From JAXGXT01 sp040772665 (GTDB taxonomy: Bacteria; Bacillota; Clostridia; Lachnospirales; Anaerotignaceae), in NCBI GenBank assembly GCA_040772665.1, contig JAXGXT010000002.1, forward strand, positions 62,001 through 126,000: 64,000 nt of DNA, written 5' to 3'. Positions 8,236-17,118 of this stretch are shown here, piece after piece. The position numbers were made by a program, and so were the translations under genes. Under the pieces are notes generated by a model. It did no database searches and had not been told where the DNA came from. It worked only from the letters and a program-made list of their open reading frames with translations. The stretch's first letter is position 1, and each line of letters begins with the position of its first letter.

Positions 8236-9450
8236 ATGTCACAAATAAATCATACACAAATAAGTTTGGAAGAAGAAAGGCGAAAAAGAATAAAAAACAG
8301 ACCAAAGGCGAAAAGCGATGTTAAAACACAGAGGAAGAAAAGAATAGCAGGACAATTTGATTTTACATTATTTTTTGTTATTATTTTGCTTTTGCTTTTC
8401 GGCTTTGTTATGGTTTTCAGCTCAAGCTATTACTATGCCCTTACAAACTCCAGATTTGGCAATGATATGTACTATTTTGTTAAAAGACAGCTGCTTTGGG
8501 GCGGACTTGGTATAATTTCTATGATTGTTTTTATGAACTTAAACTATAGGGGTTTTAAAAGCCTTACTGCCTTTGCGTATATTTTTATTGTTTCCTGTCT
8601 TGGGCTTGTGCTTGTTGTGGGAAGTGAAATAAACGGCTCTAAAAGATGGTTGGGTATTCCAAACACAAGCATTGGTTTTCAGCCTTCAGAACTTGCTAAG
8701 TTTGTTGTTATTGTTTGCCTTGCCCATTACATAAGCTCTAATAAAAACTGCCTTTTAACTTTTAAAGGCTTTATAAAGTGTTGCTTAATATGGCTTATTC
8801 CAACTGTCCTTGTGGCTGTTGAAAATCTAAGCACGGCTGTTGTTATTGCAGGAATTTCAACATGCATTATGTTTGTTGCAAGCCCTGTGATTTGGTATTT
8901 TGTTGCCCTTGGAGGGGTGGGTGCGGCAGGGGTGACAGCTATGGTTGCACTTCCTCAGTTTGCGTATCGCTTTGACAGAATAAAGTATTGGCTTGACCCT
9001 TTTTCCGACCCTACCCATAAAGGTTTCCAGATAATACAAAGTCTTTATGCAGTTGCTTCCGGGGGTCTTTTTGGTCTTGGGCTTGGTCAAAGCAGACAAA
9101 AGACATATGTACCTGAGCCATATAATGACATTATATTTGCCATAATTTGTGAAGAGTTAGGCATGGTTGGAGCAATAATTGTTATTTTGTTATTTACGGT
9201 TTTAATTTGGCGTGGAATAAAAATTGCCATGAATGCACAGGATATGTTTGGATGCCTTATTGCCACAGGGCTTGTTGGACTTATAGGGCTTCAAGTTATA
9301 ATAAACATTGCAGTTGCAACAAACAGCATGCCTAATACAGGTATGCAGCTGCCCTTTATAAGCTATGGAGGGTCAGGGCTTCTTTTTACGCTTTCGGGAA
9401 TGGGTCTTTTGCTTAGCATAAGCCGTTATCAAAAAAACGGTGCCAAATAA
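8236..9450 (+). CDS. ftsW: SEDS peptidoglycan polymerase (FtsW/SpoVE type)
   Basis: This is a membrane glycosyltransferase of the SEDS family that polymerises lipid II at the division septum, or at the spore cortex if it is a SpoVE homologue. It has 404 residues: a basic cytoplasmic N-terminus of about 45 residues, then about ten membrane segments. Family motifs are GSKRWLGIPNTSIGFQPSELAK, the conserved Asp-containing loop around YWLDPFSDPTHKGFQI, and the C-terminal GMQLPFISYGGSG. The ATG at 8236 is preferred over the GTG at 8227 because AAGGCGG (8221-8227) is correctly spaced only for the former. Last gene of the operon; murG, usually next, is absent. Confidence 0.92.
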   Translation: MSQINHTQISLEEERRKRIKNRPKAKSDVKTQRKKRIAGQFDFTLFFVIILLLLFGFVMVFSSSYYYALTNSRFGNDMYYFVKRQLLWGGLGIISMIVFMNLNYRGFKSLTAFAYIFIVSCLGLVLVVGSEINGSKRWLGIPNTSIGFQPSELAKFVVIVCLAHYISSNKNCLLTFKGFIKCCLIWLIPTVLVAVENLSTAVVIAGISTCIMFVASPVIWYFVALGGVGAAGVTAMVALPQFAYRFDRIKYWLDPFSDPTHKGFQIIQSLYAVASGGLFGLGLGQSRQKTYVPEPYNDIIFAIICEELGMVGAIIVILLFTVLIWRGIKIAMNAQDMFGCLIATGLVGLIGLQVIINIAVATNSMPNTGMQLPFISYGGSGLLFTLSGMGLLLSISRYQKNGAK

Positions 9451-9460
9451 AATAAATTCC

Positions 9461-9489
9461 TTGACAAAGCTGTCTGAGTACAATAAAAT
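9461..9489 (+). promoter_or_regulatory. Sigma-A promoter of the valS T-box transcript
   Basis: TTGACA at 9461-9466 and TAAAAT at 9484-9489 are separated by exactly 17 bp. The element lies just after ftsW and upstream of the T-box leader. Confidence 0.75.
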
Positions 9490-9499
9490 TACTAATTAT

Positions 9500-9846
9500 A
9501 TATTGCTCTTTAAGCAAAGAAATTTAAAGAGTTAAAAATTGATTGTAAAATAAAATTATATTATATGGATGTATATAAATCGATATAATTATAAAAATAA
9601 TATTGTGCAAAAACTGTGAACAAGAGGATTAAGTGCTCAATGCCGAAAGAGAAAAAACCACGTGGCTGAAAGGGTTTTAGGCAAATTGGCCTTAAGGGTA
9701 GCTTGGGAGTTTGCAGGCTGAAATTAAGTAGGTCTATGCGTGTGGTTACGTTAACAACCAAAAGTGTCCGTGTGTATAAACATACTGCGGAAATTAAGGT
9801 GGTACCGCGAGCTTTCGTCCTTTTTTAGGCGAAAGCTTTTTTGTTG
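9500..9846 (+). promoter_or_regulatory. T-box leader controlling valS
   Basis: This is a tRNA-sensing leader of about 345 nt. The invariant T-box AAGGTGGTACCGCG is at 9796-9809; its TGGT pairs with the acceptor end of uncharged tRNA-Val (discriminator A). It is followed by a terminator hairpin, GCTTTCG..CGAAAGC with a T-run, at about 9810-9843. The GGCTGAAAGG element near 9665 fits Stem I. A GTA/GTC specifier is plausible around 9728-9734, but I could not fold Stem I to settle which triplet is used. When tRNA-Val is uncharged, the antiterminator should form and let transcription reach valS. Confidence 0.9.
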
Positions 9847-9903
9847 GAAAAAGGTTTTAAAATGATATAAGGCTTTATATGAAAAAAGCAGGAGGATAAT
9901 CAA

Positions 9904-12543
9904 ATGATAAAAGAACTTGATAAGGTTTATGACCCTACAGTTGTGGAGGAACGTCTTTACAGCCAATGGCTTGAAAAAAAATATTTTCATGCAAAAGTTG
10001 ATAAAACAAAAAAACCATACACAATTGTTATGCCGCCGCCAAATATAACAGGCCAGCTTCACATGGGTCATGCCCTTGACAATACAATTCAAGACATTTT
10101 AATTCGCTGGAAAAGAATGAGCGGATATAATGCTCTTTGGGTTCCCGGCATTGACCACGCAAGCATTTCAACAGAACTTAAAGTTGTTGAAAAAATGGCA
10201 TCAGAAGGTCTTAAAAAAGATGACGTGGGAAGAGATGGCTTTCTAAAACGTGCTTGGGATTGGAAAGAAGAATACGGCGGAATAATTCTTAAACAGCTTA
10301 GAAAAATGGGCTCAAGCTGTGACTGGGACAGAACAAGGTTTACCCTTGATGAGGGCTGTTCTGATGCAGTTTTAGAGGTTTTTACACGTCTTTATAATGA
10401 AGGACTTATTTATAAAGGTGAAAAACTTGTTAACTGGTGTCCCAAATGTTTAACAACAATTTCTGATGCAGAAGTAAATCATATTGATAAAGAGGGTCAC
10501 TTTTGGCATATTAAATATCCTGTTGCCGGAACAAATGAGTTTTTGCAGCTTGCCACAACAAGACCTGAAACTATGCTTGGTGATACGGCTGTGGCCGTGC
10601 ATCCCGATGATGAAAGATATCAGCATTTAATAGGCAAAAGCTGTATTTTGCCTCTTGTTGGAAAGGAAATACCTATTATTGCCGATAAATATGTTGAAAG
10701 AGATTTTGGAACAGGGGTTGTTAAAATTACACCTGCCCATGACCCTAACGACTTTGAGGTTGGACAAAGACATAATCTTCCAAGAGTTAATGTTATGAAT
10801 GACGATGGAACAATGAACGAAAATGCCGGAAAATATCAAGGTCTTGACAGATATGAAGCAAGAAAACAGATGATAGAGGAACTTGAGGAACAGGGTCTTC
10901 TTGTTAAAATTGAAAAGATAAATCACGCTGTTGGTGTTCATGAAAGATGCAACGTTGTTGTTGAACCTCTGATTAAGCTTCAATGGTTTGTAAAAATGGA
11001 AGAATTGGCAAAACCTGCAATTGATGCTTATAAAACAAAGGAAATGAATATAATTCCCGATAGGTTTGGCAAGGTTTATCTTCACTGGCTTGAAAACATA
11101 AGGGATTGGTGTATTTCTCGTCAGCTTTGGTGGGGGCACAGAATTCCTGCTTACTATTGCCAAAAATGCGGAAACATTGAAGTTTCAAAAACGGAACCTG
11201 CGTCCTGCTCAAATTGCGGCGGAAAGGAATTTAAACAAGACGAAGATACCCTTGACACATGGTTTTCAAGTGCCCTTTGGCCTTTTTCAACATTAGGCTG
11301 GCCTGAAAGCACAGAAGAGCTTGAACATTTTTATCCAACAAGCGTTCTTGTTACAGCCTATGATATAATTTTCTTTTGGGTTGTAAGAATGGTGTTTTCA
11401 GGTTGTAAAATGATGGGAGAAATTCCTTTTAAAGATGTGTTTATACATGGGCTTATACGTGACGACCAGGGACGAAAATTCAGTAAATCCCTTGGCAACG
11501 GAATTGACCCTCTTGAAGTTATTGATAAATACGGAGCAGACGCATTAAGGCTTATGCTTATAACAGGGAACTCTCCCGGAAATGATATGCGTTTTTATTG
11601 GGAAAGACTTGATTCAAGCAGAAACTTTGCCAATAAGCTTTGGAATGCTTCACGTTTTGTGCTTATGAATCTTGAAGACGGCGACGAGAAAAGCGAGTTG
11701 AAGCTTACGTCTGCAGACAAATGGATTATAAGTAAGGTTAATAAGCTTTCTAAAGAAGTAACCGATAACATGAGCCATTATGAACTTGGACTTGCTGTTG
11801 ATAAAATTCATAACTTCCTTTGGGATGAATATTGCGACTGGTATATTGAAATGGTAAAACCTCGTCTTTATAATAAAGATGATGAAACAAGAGGAGCAGC
11901 TTTATGGACGCTTAAAACTGTGCTTATAAATGCTTTAAAACTTCTTCATCCATATATGCCTTTTATAACAGAGGAAATTTTTCTACATCTTCAAAGTGAT
12001 GAAGAAAGCATTATGATTTCTTCTTGGCCTGAATTTAGAGAGGACTGGAACTTTAAAGAAAACGAAGAGGAAATGGATAGGATTAAAGAGGCTGTAAGAA
12101 GCATTAGAAATATACGTGCGGAAATGAATGTTGTTCCTTCAAAGAAAGCAAAAGTGTTTGTTGTAAGCAAGGATTTGCACACAAGAAACATATTTGAAAA
12201 GAGCAGTGTTTTCCTTAAAACTCTTGCGCATGCAAGCGAAATTTTCATTCAAAGTGAAAAGGATGGCATTGGTGAAGATGCAGTTTCTGTTGTTGTTGAA
12301 AATGCTGTGCTTTATATGCCTTTTGCAGAGCTTGTTGATATAAACAAGGAAATTGAGCGTTTATTAAAAGAAAAAGATAAAATGCTTAAAGAAATTGAAA
12401 GAGTTGAAAAGAAATTAGGAAATCAAGGTTTTGTTTCAAAAGCACCGGCTGAGGTAATAGAAGAAGAAAAAGTTAAAGAAGAAAAATATAGAGCCATGCT
12501 TAAGCAAATTGAAGAAAGACTTGCACAGGTAGAAAATAAATAA
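9904..12543 (+). CDS. valS: Valyl-tRNA synthetase
   Basis: This class I aminoacyl-tRNA synthetase charges tRNA-Val. It has 879 residues. The HIGH motif appears as HMGH (about residues 54-57) and the KMSKS motif as KFSKS (about residue 525, in DQGRKFSKSLGNG). The editing domain includes TTRPETMLGDTAVAVHP, and a zinc-binding pair C..C/C..C lies around residues 420-440. The C-terminus is the usual coiled-coil arm (EIERLLKEKDKMLKEIERVEKKL). GGAGG precedes the ATG. It is controlled by the T-box upstream. Confidence 0.97.
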   Translation: MIKELDKVYDPTVVEERLYSQWLEKKYFHAKVDKTKKPYTIVMPPPNITGQLHMGHALDNTIQDILIRWKRMSGYNALWVPGIDHASISTELKVVEKMASEGLKKDDVGRDGFLKRAWDWKEEYGGIILKQLRKMGSSCDWDRTRFTLDEGCSDAVLEVFTRLYNEGLIYKGEKLVNWCPKCLTTISDAEVNHIDKEGHFWHIKYPVAGTNEFLQLATTRPETMLGDTAVAVHPDDERYQHLIGKSCILPLVGKEIPIIADKYVERDFGTGVVKITPAHDPNDFEVGQRHNLPRVNVMNDDGTMNENAGKYQGLDRYEARKQMIEELEEQGLLVKIEKINHAVGVHERCNVVVEPLIKLQWFVKMEELAKPAIDAYKTKEMNIIPDRFGKVYLHWLENIRDWCISRQLWWGHRIPAYYCQKCGNIEVSKTEPASCSNCGGKEFKQDEDTLDTWFSSALWPFSTLGWPESTEELEHFYPTSVLVTAYDIIFFWVVRMVFSGCKMMGEIPFKDVFIHGLIRDDQGRKFSKSLGNGIDPLEVIDKYGADALRLMLITGNSPGNDMRFYWERLDSSRNFANKLWNASRFVLMNLEDGDEKSELKLTSADKWIISKVNKLSKEVTDNMSHYELGLAVDKIHNFLWDEYCDWYIEMVKPRLYNKDDETRGAALWTLKTVLINALKLLHPYMPFITEEIFLHLQSDEESIMISSWPEFREDWNFKENEEEMDRIKEAVRSIRNIRAEMNVVPSKKAKVFVVSKDLHTRNIFEKSSVFLKTLAHASEIFIQSEKDGIGEDAVSVVVENAVLYMPFAELVDINKEIERLLKEKDKMLKEIERVEKKLGNQGFVSKAPAEVIEEEKVKEEKYRAMLKQIEERLAQVENK

Positions 12544-12549
12544 AAAAAT

Positions 12550-12593
12550 AAAGCCCTTGTGGAGGAGTTTTTTCAGCTCTTTCCAAGGGCTTT
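12550..12593. terminator. Bidirectional terminator between valS and the interrupted glyoxalase gene
   Basis: The stem is AAAGCCCTTG/CAAGGGCTTT. A T-run follows on the minus strand, where it would end the glyoxalase transcript; on the plus strand the T-run is interrupted but serves valS. Confidence 0.75.
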
Positions 12594-12619
12594 GTAATTG
12601 GTTTTTTATAGCGGTATTT

Positions 12620-12652
12620 TTATCTTTGCGGAACTATCTCAAGCCAATAACC
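12620..12652 (-). pseudogene. 3' fragment of the glyoxalase gene cut off by IS66
   Basis: Read on the minus strand, these bases encode Gly-Tyr-Trp-Leu-Glu-Ile-Val-Pro-Gln-Arg-stop. Gly-Tyr-Trp falls across the 8-bp target duplication and repeats the end of the larger fragment at 15146-15486. Joining the two restores a 121-residue protein ending in DPDGYWLEIVPQR, the expected C-terminus of the family. Confidence 0.9.
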
Positions 12653-12721
12653 GTAAGCGTCAAATACAGCCCACATATAAAATAAGTCCTATCTATGAGA
12701 TAATCATAAATAGGACTTTTG

Positions 12722-14317
12722 CTATTCTTTAGATTTAAATGTTGTCCGACATTCCTCTGGTAAGGTGCCCGACCAAGGGAGAAGATGATCCAGGGCCTCA
12801 GGGCTAGTAAGCTTTGTGTTTGGTAGTTCTTCAAATAGGTACTTCAGATAGTAGAAGGGATTTAGTTTATTCATTTTAGCTGTCTCTACTATACTATATA
12901 TTATGGCACTAGCTTTTGCTCCGTGAGGAGATTTGCAGAAAAGGTAATTTTTCCTGCCGATAACAAAGGGCTTAATTTGTCGCTCTGCTCCGTTATTAGT
13001 CAGCTCACACTGGCCATCCTTTAGTACATTACTTAATAACTCCCAGTTCGATAAACTGTAGTTAATTGCCTGTCCCAGTTTACTCTTCTTTACAACCTTT
13101 GGCTGGACTTCTTGAAGCCATGACAAATAAGCCTCTAATTCAGGCTTTAGCTCTAGGTTTCTCTTATCTTGCCGTTCTTTAGAAGATAATTCCTTCCATT
13201 TGGATTCTAGATAGAACATTTTCTTAAAATACGCAAGGGCCGCGTAAGCGTGGGTAGATTCTATTACAGCTTCCTTCGGAAGTATTTTTAGGGCATCTGT
13301 ATAGTAACGCCTTGCGTGTGCGAAGCAACCTACTCTGGTTATGTTCTCCACTGAGTTATAACCAGAATAGTCATCAGTCTGTAGAATACCCCTGAAGCCT
13401 TCAAGGAAATTCTTAGGGTGCTTACCGCTCCTTGATGGCTGGTATTCATACAATGCTACTTTTTTGCCAAATGTTCCGCTCTTGTATAGCCACATGTAGG
13501 ATTTGCTTTCAGTAGGCTTTCCATCCTTTGTGAGTACCATCAGAGAACTCTCATCCGCTTGGATAAAGGTTTCTTTCAGAAGCTCACTCTTTAGTCTTTC
13601 GAAGAATGGTTCAAGCCAAAGCTCCGAAGACTTTATAATCCAATTAGACATGTTCTGTTTTGAAAGCTCTATTCCAAAGTGGCTAAATATATGTTCTTGT
13701 CTATCAAGAGGCAGGGCTGCTGAATATTTTTGATACATCAAATATGCAATCAGGCTGGGCGAAGCAAAGCTCCCTGAAATTACTGGCTCCGGCATTGGGG
13801 CTGTAATAATAGGGGCTTTTTCACCAGTTTCCTGGCACGGTCTGCATGTATATACTTTTCTAACATGCTCAACAATACATACCTTTGCTGGTACGATTTT
13901 GAGTTCCTTTCTTACTTCAACAGACATCTCGTGCATCTTAGAGCTGCATTTCTCACAAACCTTCTCATCTTCTGGAATATCATATTCTATTCTTTCAATT
14001 GGAAGATCATCAAAGGAAGGCTTGTTAATTCCTCTTTTCTTACTTCTTTCATAAGTAATTTTTTCGAGGGCAGGCTCTTCTACGTCTGGTCGTGAGGTAA
14101 TTTCTGCTTCATTGAAAAATGAAATTTGCCCTTCATCTGCCGTATCACTGGATTTGCCATACTTCTTTACTGCATTTAGCTTAAGCTGCTCCTCGTACCA
14201 TTTTATTTTGGCATTTGCTATTTCCAGTTCATGTTGTAGCTTGGCATTCTCATTTTTAAGTTCGTCTACTGATCCCTTATTATGTTGTAATTCCTTAATC
14301 TCAGTTATATTTTTCAT
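12722..14317 (-). CDS. tnpC: IS66 family transposase TnpC
   Basis: This is the DDE transposase of the element, 531 residues. An N-terminal coiled-coil segment (residues 15-50) is followed by a Cys-rich zinc-binding region (CEKC near 121-124 and C..C near 158-161). The catalytic core has candidate residues D255 (QADES), D315 (LQTDDYSGY) and E445 (NNGAERQIKPF), the IS66 DDE arrangement. The length is normal for the family and the frame is intact. Confidence 0.95.
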   Translation of the reverse strand: MKNITEIKELQHNKGSVDELKNENAKLQHELEIANAKIKWYEEQLKLNAVKKYGKSSDTADEGQISFFNEAEITSRPDVEEPALEKITYERSKKRGINKPSFDDLPIERIEYDIPEDEKVCEKCSSKMHEMSVEVRKELKIVPAKVCIVEHVRKVYTCRPCQETGEKAPIITAPMPEPVISGSFASPSLIAYLMYQKYSAALPLDRQEHIFSHFGIELSKQNMSNWIIKSSELWLEPFFERLKSELLKETFIQADESSLMVLTKDGKPTESKSYMWLYKSGTFGKKVALYEYQPSRSGKHPKNFLEGFRGILQTDDYSGYNSVENITRVGCFAHARRYYTDALKILPKEAVIESTHAYAALAYFKKMFYLESKWKELSSKERQDKRNLELKPELEAYLSWLQEVQPKVVKKSKLGQAINYSLSNWELLSNVLKDGQCELTNNGAERQIKPFVIGRKNYLFCKSPHGAKASAIIYSIVETAKMNKLNPFYYLKYLFEELPNTKLTSPEALDHLLPWSGTLPEECRTTFKSKE

Positions 14318-14382
14318 ATTAATATTATACCACGATTTGAATTACAAAAAAAGCCTTATTTCGTTGATAATTCAATATTTTA

Positions 14383-14739
14383 TTAAATCAATGCCCGCTC
14401 TAGGGCTGGTTTGTGAGCAGTATCCTGTTCGATGCTTAGGCCATCAAGAAGCCATCTAAACTGTCGTTCGCTGATTGAAACCGAAGCTCCGCTTCCTTTG
14501 GCAGGCCATTTGAAATATCCAGATTCTAGTCTTTTATAGTGTATCCAAAACCCATTGTTATCCCATACTAAAATTTTTATAAGGTTCTGCCTTTTATTGC
14601 AAAATGCAAACAAGTGGGTTGAGAAGGGGTCTAGTTTTAGGACATGCTCTACTATTAGTGCTAAACCATCAACTGACTTCCTTAGGTCTGTAGAACCTAG
14701 AGCTAAATGTACCTTTTCTATTGTAATTTGCTTTATCAT
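14383..14739 (-). CDS. tnpB: IS66 accessory protein TnpB
   Basis: This is the IS66 Orf2-like protein, 118 residues, needed for transposition but without catalytic residues of its own. It has the typical segments LGSTDLRKSVDGLA, HLFAFCNKRQNLIKIL and the C-terminal RQFRWLLDGLSI. It overlaps tnpA by 4 nt, suggesting translational coupling. It is not related to the RNA-guided TnpB of IS200/IS605. Confidence 0.93.
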   Translation of the reverse strand: MIKQITIEKVHLALGSTDLRKSVDGLALIVEHVLKLDPFSTHLFAFCNKRQNLIKILVWDNNGFWIHYKRLESGYFKWPAKGSGASVSISERQFRWLLDGLSIEQDTAHKPALERALI

Positions 14740-15056
14740 AGCTTTTTTAGAGATCTAATTAGCCTAAGTAGAAGGCCTTCATCGTAATCGCCAGCAATAC
14801 TAAGCTTTACATCTTTTATCTGAATAACAAGGGACGAAACATCATCTTTAGAGATGGAAACACTGGCAAATTCGAATTCATTTGTGGCTGGATTATTTAA
14901 TGTAATTCCTGATACTTCTTCAAGATTTCTAATCCAGTATCTAAGTGCACTGACATTGACTCCATTAATATCACTCCACTTTTTCTGGGTTAGATTGCTG
15001 GATTTATAGTCCTTTACACGCTTGATCCAAATTTCTCTATTATCCTCTAATTTCAT
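14736..15056 (-). CDS. tnpA: IS66 accessory protein TnpA
   Basis: This small protein of about 106 residues carries an N-terminal helix-turn-helix-like region (REIWIKRVKDYKSSNLTQKKWSDINGVNVSALRYWI), as in IS66 Orf1. A GTG at 15071 is also in frame, but GGAGGTG at 15069-15075 overlaps it, so the ATG at 15056 is the more likely start. Confidence 0.88.
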   Translation of the reverse strand: MKLEDNREIWIKRVKDYKSSNLTQKKWSDINGVNVSALRYWIRNLEEVSGITLNNPATNEFEFASVSISKDDVSSLVIQIKDVKLSIAGDYDEGLLLRLIRSLKKL

Positions 15057-15145
15057 AAAAAAGAAAAACACCTCCGATTATTATCTTTGGTGTATTATCT
15101 CATTCGATTAGTTTGAAATCTATATGGGCTGTATTTGACGCTTAC

Positions 15146-15486
15146 CAATAACCATCAGGGTCGTTTATAAAGTAGATACCCATTTCAGGGTTTTCATAAC
15201 ATATGCAGCCCATTTCTTTATGCTTTGCACATGCTTTTTCATAATCATCGGCAACAAATGCAAGGTGAAATTCGTTTTCGCCAAGATTATAAGGCTCTTT
15301 TCTATCCCTAAGCCACGTAAGCTCCAGCGAAAAATCAGTTTTTCCGTCACCAAGATAAACAAGTTTCCAGCTTCCGTCAGGATTTTCTTTTCTTCTTACT
15401 TCTTTTAAACCAAGGGCTTCTTCATAAAATTTCATGCTTTTTTCAAGGTCAAGAACATTATAATTATAGTGAGCAAATTTAAACAT
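15146..15486 (-). pseudogene. Glyoxalase/VOC-family protein, 3' end disrupted by IS66
   Basis: This is a lactoylglutathione lyase-like protein (VOC fold, glyoxalase I type). The remaining 114 residues keep His6 (FAHYNYNV), Glu55 (SLELTW) and His74 (NEFHLAF), three of the four expected metal ligands. The fourth, a Glu in the family motif DPDGYxxE, is lost: the insertion gives a TAA stop directly after Trp114, with the stop bases supplied by the IS end. The frame is otherwise clean, which suggests a recent event. It lies 23 nt downstream of the His/Cys-tailed gene and probably shares its transcript. Confidence 0.9.
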
Positions 15487-15509
15487 TGTAAAACCTCCTT
15501 TTTAAACTA

Positions 15510-16997
15510 TTAATGATGGTGGTCATGTTCGCAGCCGCAGTGGTGATGGCCGCAGTTATGGTCATGAAATTCATCTTCTTCAAAATCTTCGTTTTTATAA
15601 TCAAAGCCGCTGTCTTCAAACACAGCACCTATTTTATCTATAATAAGAAGACTGTGTTCAAAGCTTTTTGAGTTATCAATTGCGCTTTTAATATAATCAA
15701 TAAAATCATATAAATCCATTGATACAGGAACAAGAGTAAAAACATCTCGCATAGAAACTTTTCTCAAATGAAAGGGAAGGCTTAAAAAATATTGGCTTAA
15801 AAACTCAGAGGTTTCTTTAACGATATTTTTCTTAGAGTTTTCATCAAAAGAATTTGAAGGTGTGTCTAAATCAAGACTGAAAATATCTTCGCCAAGCATT
15901 GAATTAAAGTTTTCTCTTATAAACCTTTCTATTGTAAGGGTTTTTTGAGAGTCCTCCGAAAAAATATGATTTTCTGACAATTTAGCTAAAAGTTTTAATT
16001 GTTTTTTATTAATATCGGTTGTTTTGTTTAGTGAAGTTTCAATATGATTTTCTAAAAGAGAAGAAATCGTTTCAAAGAAAGAAGAATCTTCAGGGTTATT
16101 TATCATTTCCGAAACTTTGTAATAAATATCTGTATATTCAAAATTACTTTCCGTTAAATCTTCAAAGCTGAAATTAAGATAAAATAAAGTTATAAGAGAA
16201 TTTATAGAGTCATAAAGTGCCTGACAATAATCCTTGATTTCTAAGATAGTTTCAAAAATTTCTTCAAGGTCACCAAAGGCTTCATCAAGCTCAATATCGC
16301 TCATGGAAGAAGGTATTATTTTTAGTTTTTCTGACATAGCCTCTGCAATGTGAGGTGCATATTTCCCGTAGGCAGGTGATATATCAGGTGCATATGTGTT
16401 TTTAAACATGTTAATAAATGTTGCCAAAGTTTCATCATCTTCTGAATTAAAAGCAAATAATAAACTTTCTTCCAAAAAGTCAAAGTATTTGTTTCTTGTC
16501 ATTTTTAGAGGTATGCACATAAAAAGTTTATTCATATATTGTTTTTGCTGATTAAAGTTTTCAGCATTTTGCAAAAATTCAAAGCAATCTTCATAGAAAA
16601 CAGAAAATTCAATTTTTTTGCCTGAAACATTTTCTTCGCCATATTTTCTTATGGCAGATTCATCACTTACAAGGGTTGAAATTCTTTGCCATTGTATAAA
16701 ATATAAAAATACGCTTTCATAAATGGATAAAACTTGTTTTTTCATGCCTAATGCTGTTTCAAGGGCTTCTGATTTAATGTTGTTATCTTCAAGAATAATT
16801 TTAAGAGAAGAAACTGTGTTTAGTACTTCTTTTTTAATGTTTATAATTTTCGGCGGAATATTTTCAAGGGTGTAAGCGTCGCTTTTTTCCAACTCTTCAA
16901 TAGAGTATAAAAGAAGGAGCAAAAAATTGCTAACAGCTTCGTTATAGATATAATCCGTAGAGAAATTTATAAGTTCTTTTTCAAGTTTTTCAGTCAT
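15510..16997 (-). CDS. Unknown protein with a His/Cys-rich C-terminal tail
   Basis: This protein of 495 residues was not recognised. It is largely helical, acidic and rich in Phe, Glu, Asn and Ser, with no signal peptide or clear membrane segment. The last 20 or so residues form a metal-binding-like tail, FHDHNCGHHHCGCEHDHHH, after an acidic stretch (NEDFEEDEF). Such tails occur in metallochaperones and metal-storage proteins, but nothing else here identifies the family. GGGAGG stands before the ATG. Its neighbours are the glyoxalase gene downstream (same strand) and rubrerythrin, divergent. A metal-handling role is only a suggestion from the tail. Confidence 0.8.
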   Translation of the reverse strand: MTEKLEKELINFSTDYIYNEAVSNFLLLLLYSIEELEKSDAYTLENIPPKIINIKKEVLNTVSSLKIILEDNNIKSEALETALGMKKQVLSIYESVFLYFIQWQRISTLVSDESAIRKYGEENVSGKKIEFSVFYEDCFEFLQNAENFNQQKQYMNKLFMCIPLKMTRNKYFDFLEESLLFAFNSEDDETLATFINMFKNTYAPDISPAYGKYAPHIAEAMSEKLKIIPSSMSDIELDEAFGDLEEIFETILEIKDYCQALYDSINSLITLFYLNFSFEDLTESNFEYTDIYYKVSEMINNPEDSSFFETISSLLENHIETSLNKTTDINKKQLKLLAKLSENHIFSEDSQKTLTIERFIRENFNSMLGEDIFSLDLDTPSNSFDENSKKNIVKETSEFLSQYFLSLPFHLRKVSMRDVFTLVPVSMDLYDFIDYIKSAIDNSKSFEHSLLIIDKIGAVFEDSGFDYKNEDFEEDEFHDHNCGHHHCGCEHDHHH

Positions 16998-17118
16998 TTT
17001 TTCTACCTCCCATAAAATAATTATAAATCAAAGCAGGGTTAATAACAACAAGAATCAGTATATAAATTCTTTCTTTCGGGAAGTATATCCACGAAATAAA
17101 ATTTTATGAGGTGAGTAA

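Larger units (their letters stand above)
12653..15145 (-). mobile_element. Complete IS66-family insertion sequence, 2493 bp
   Basis: The element has terminal inverted repeats starting GTAAGCGTCAAATACAGCCC at both ends. It is bounded by a perfect 8-bp target duplication, CAATAACC, at 12645-12652 and 15146-15153; 8 bp is the size known for IS66. It encodes the three standard IS66 proteins (tnpA, tnpB, tnpC) on the minus strand, all without visible frameshifts, so it may be active. It inserted near the 3' end of a glyoxalase gene. Confidence 0.97.

Noticed and set aside
10627..11163. Minus-strand frame of 178 codons inside valS
   Set aside because: It is antisense to a clearly conserved enzyme, with no family features.
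14383..14739. TnpB in the IS66 element as an RNA-guided nuclease
   Set aside because: The name is shared only; the 118-residue protein is the IS66 Orf2 accessory protein and has no RuvC motif.
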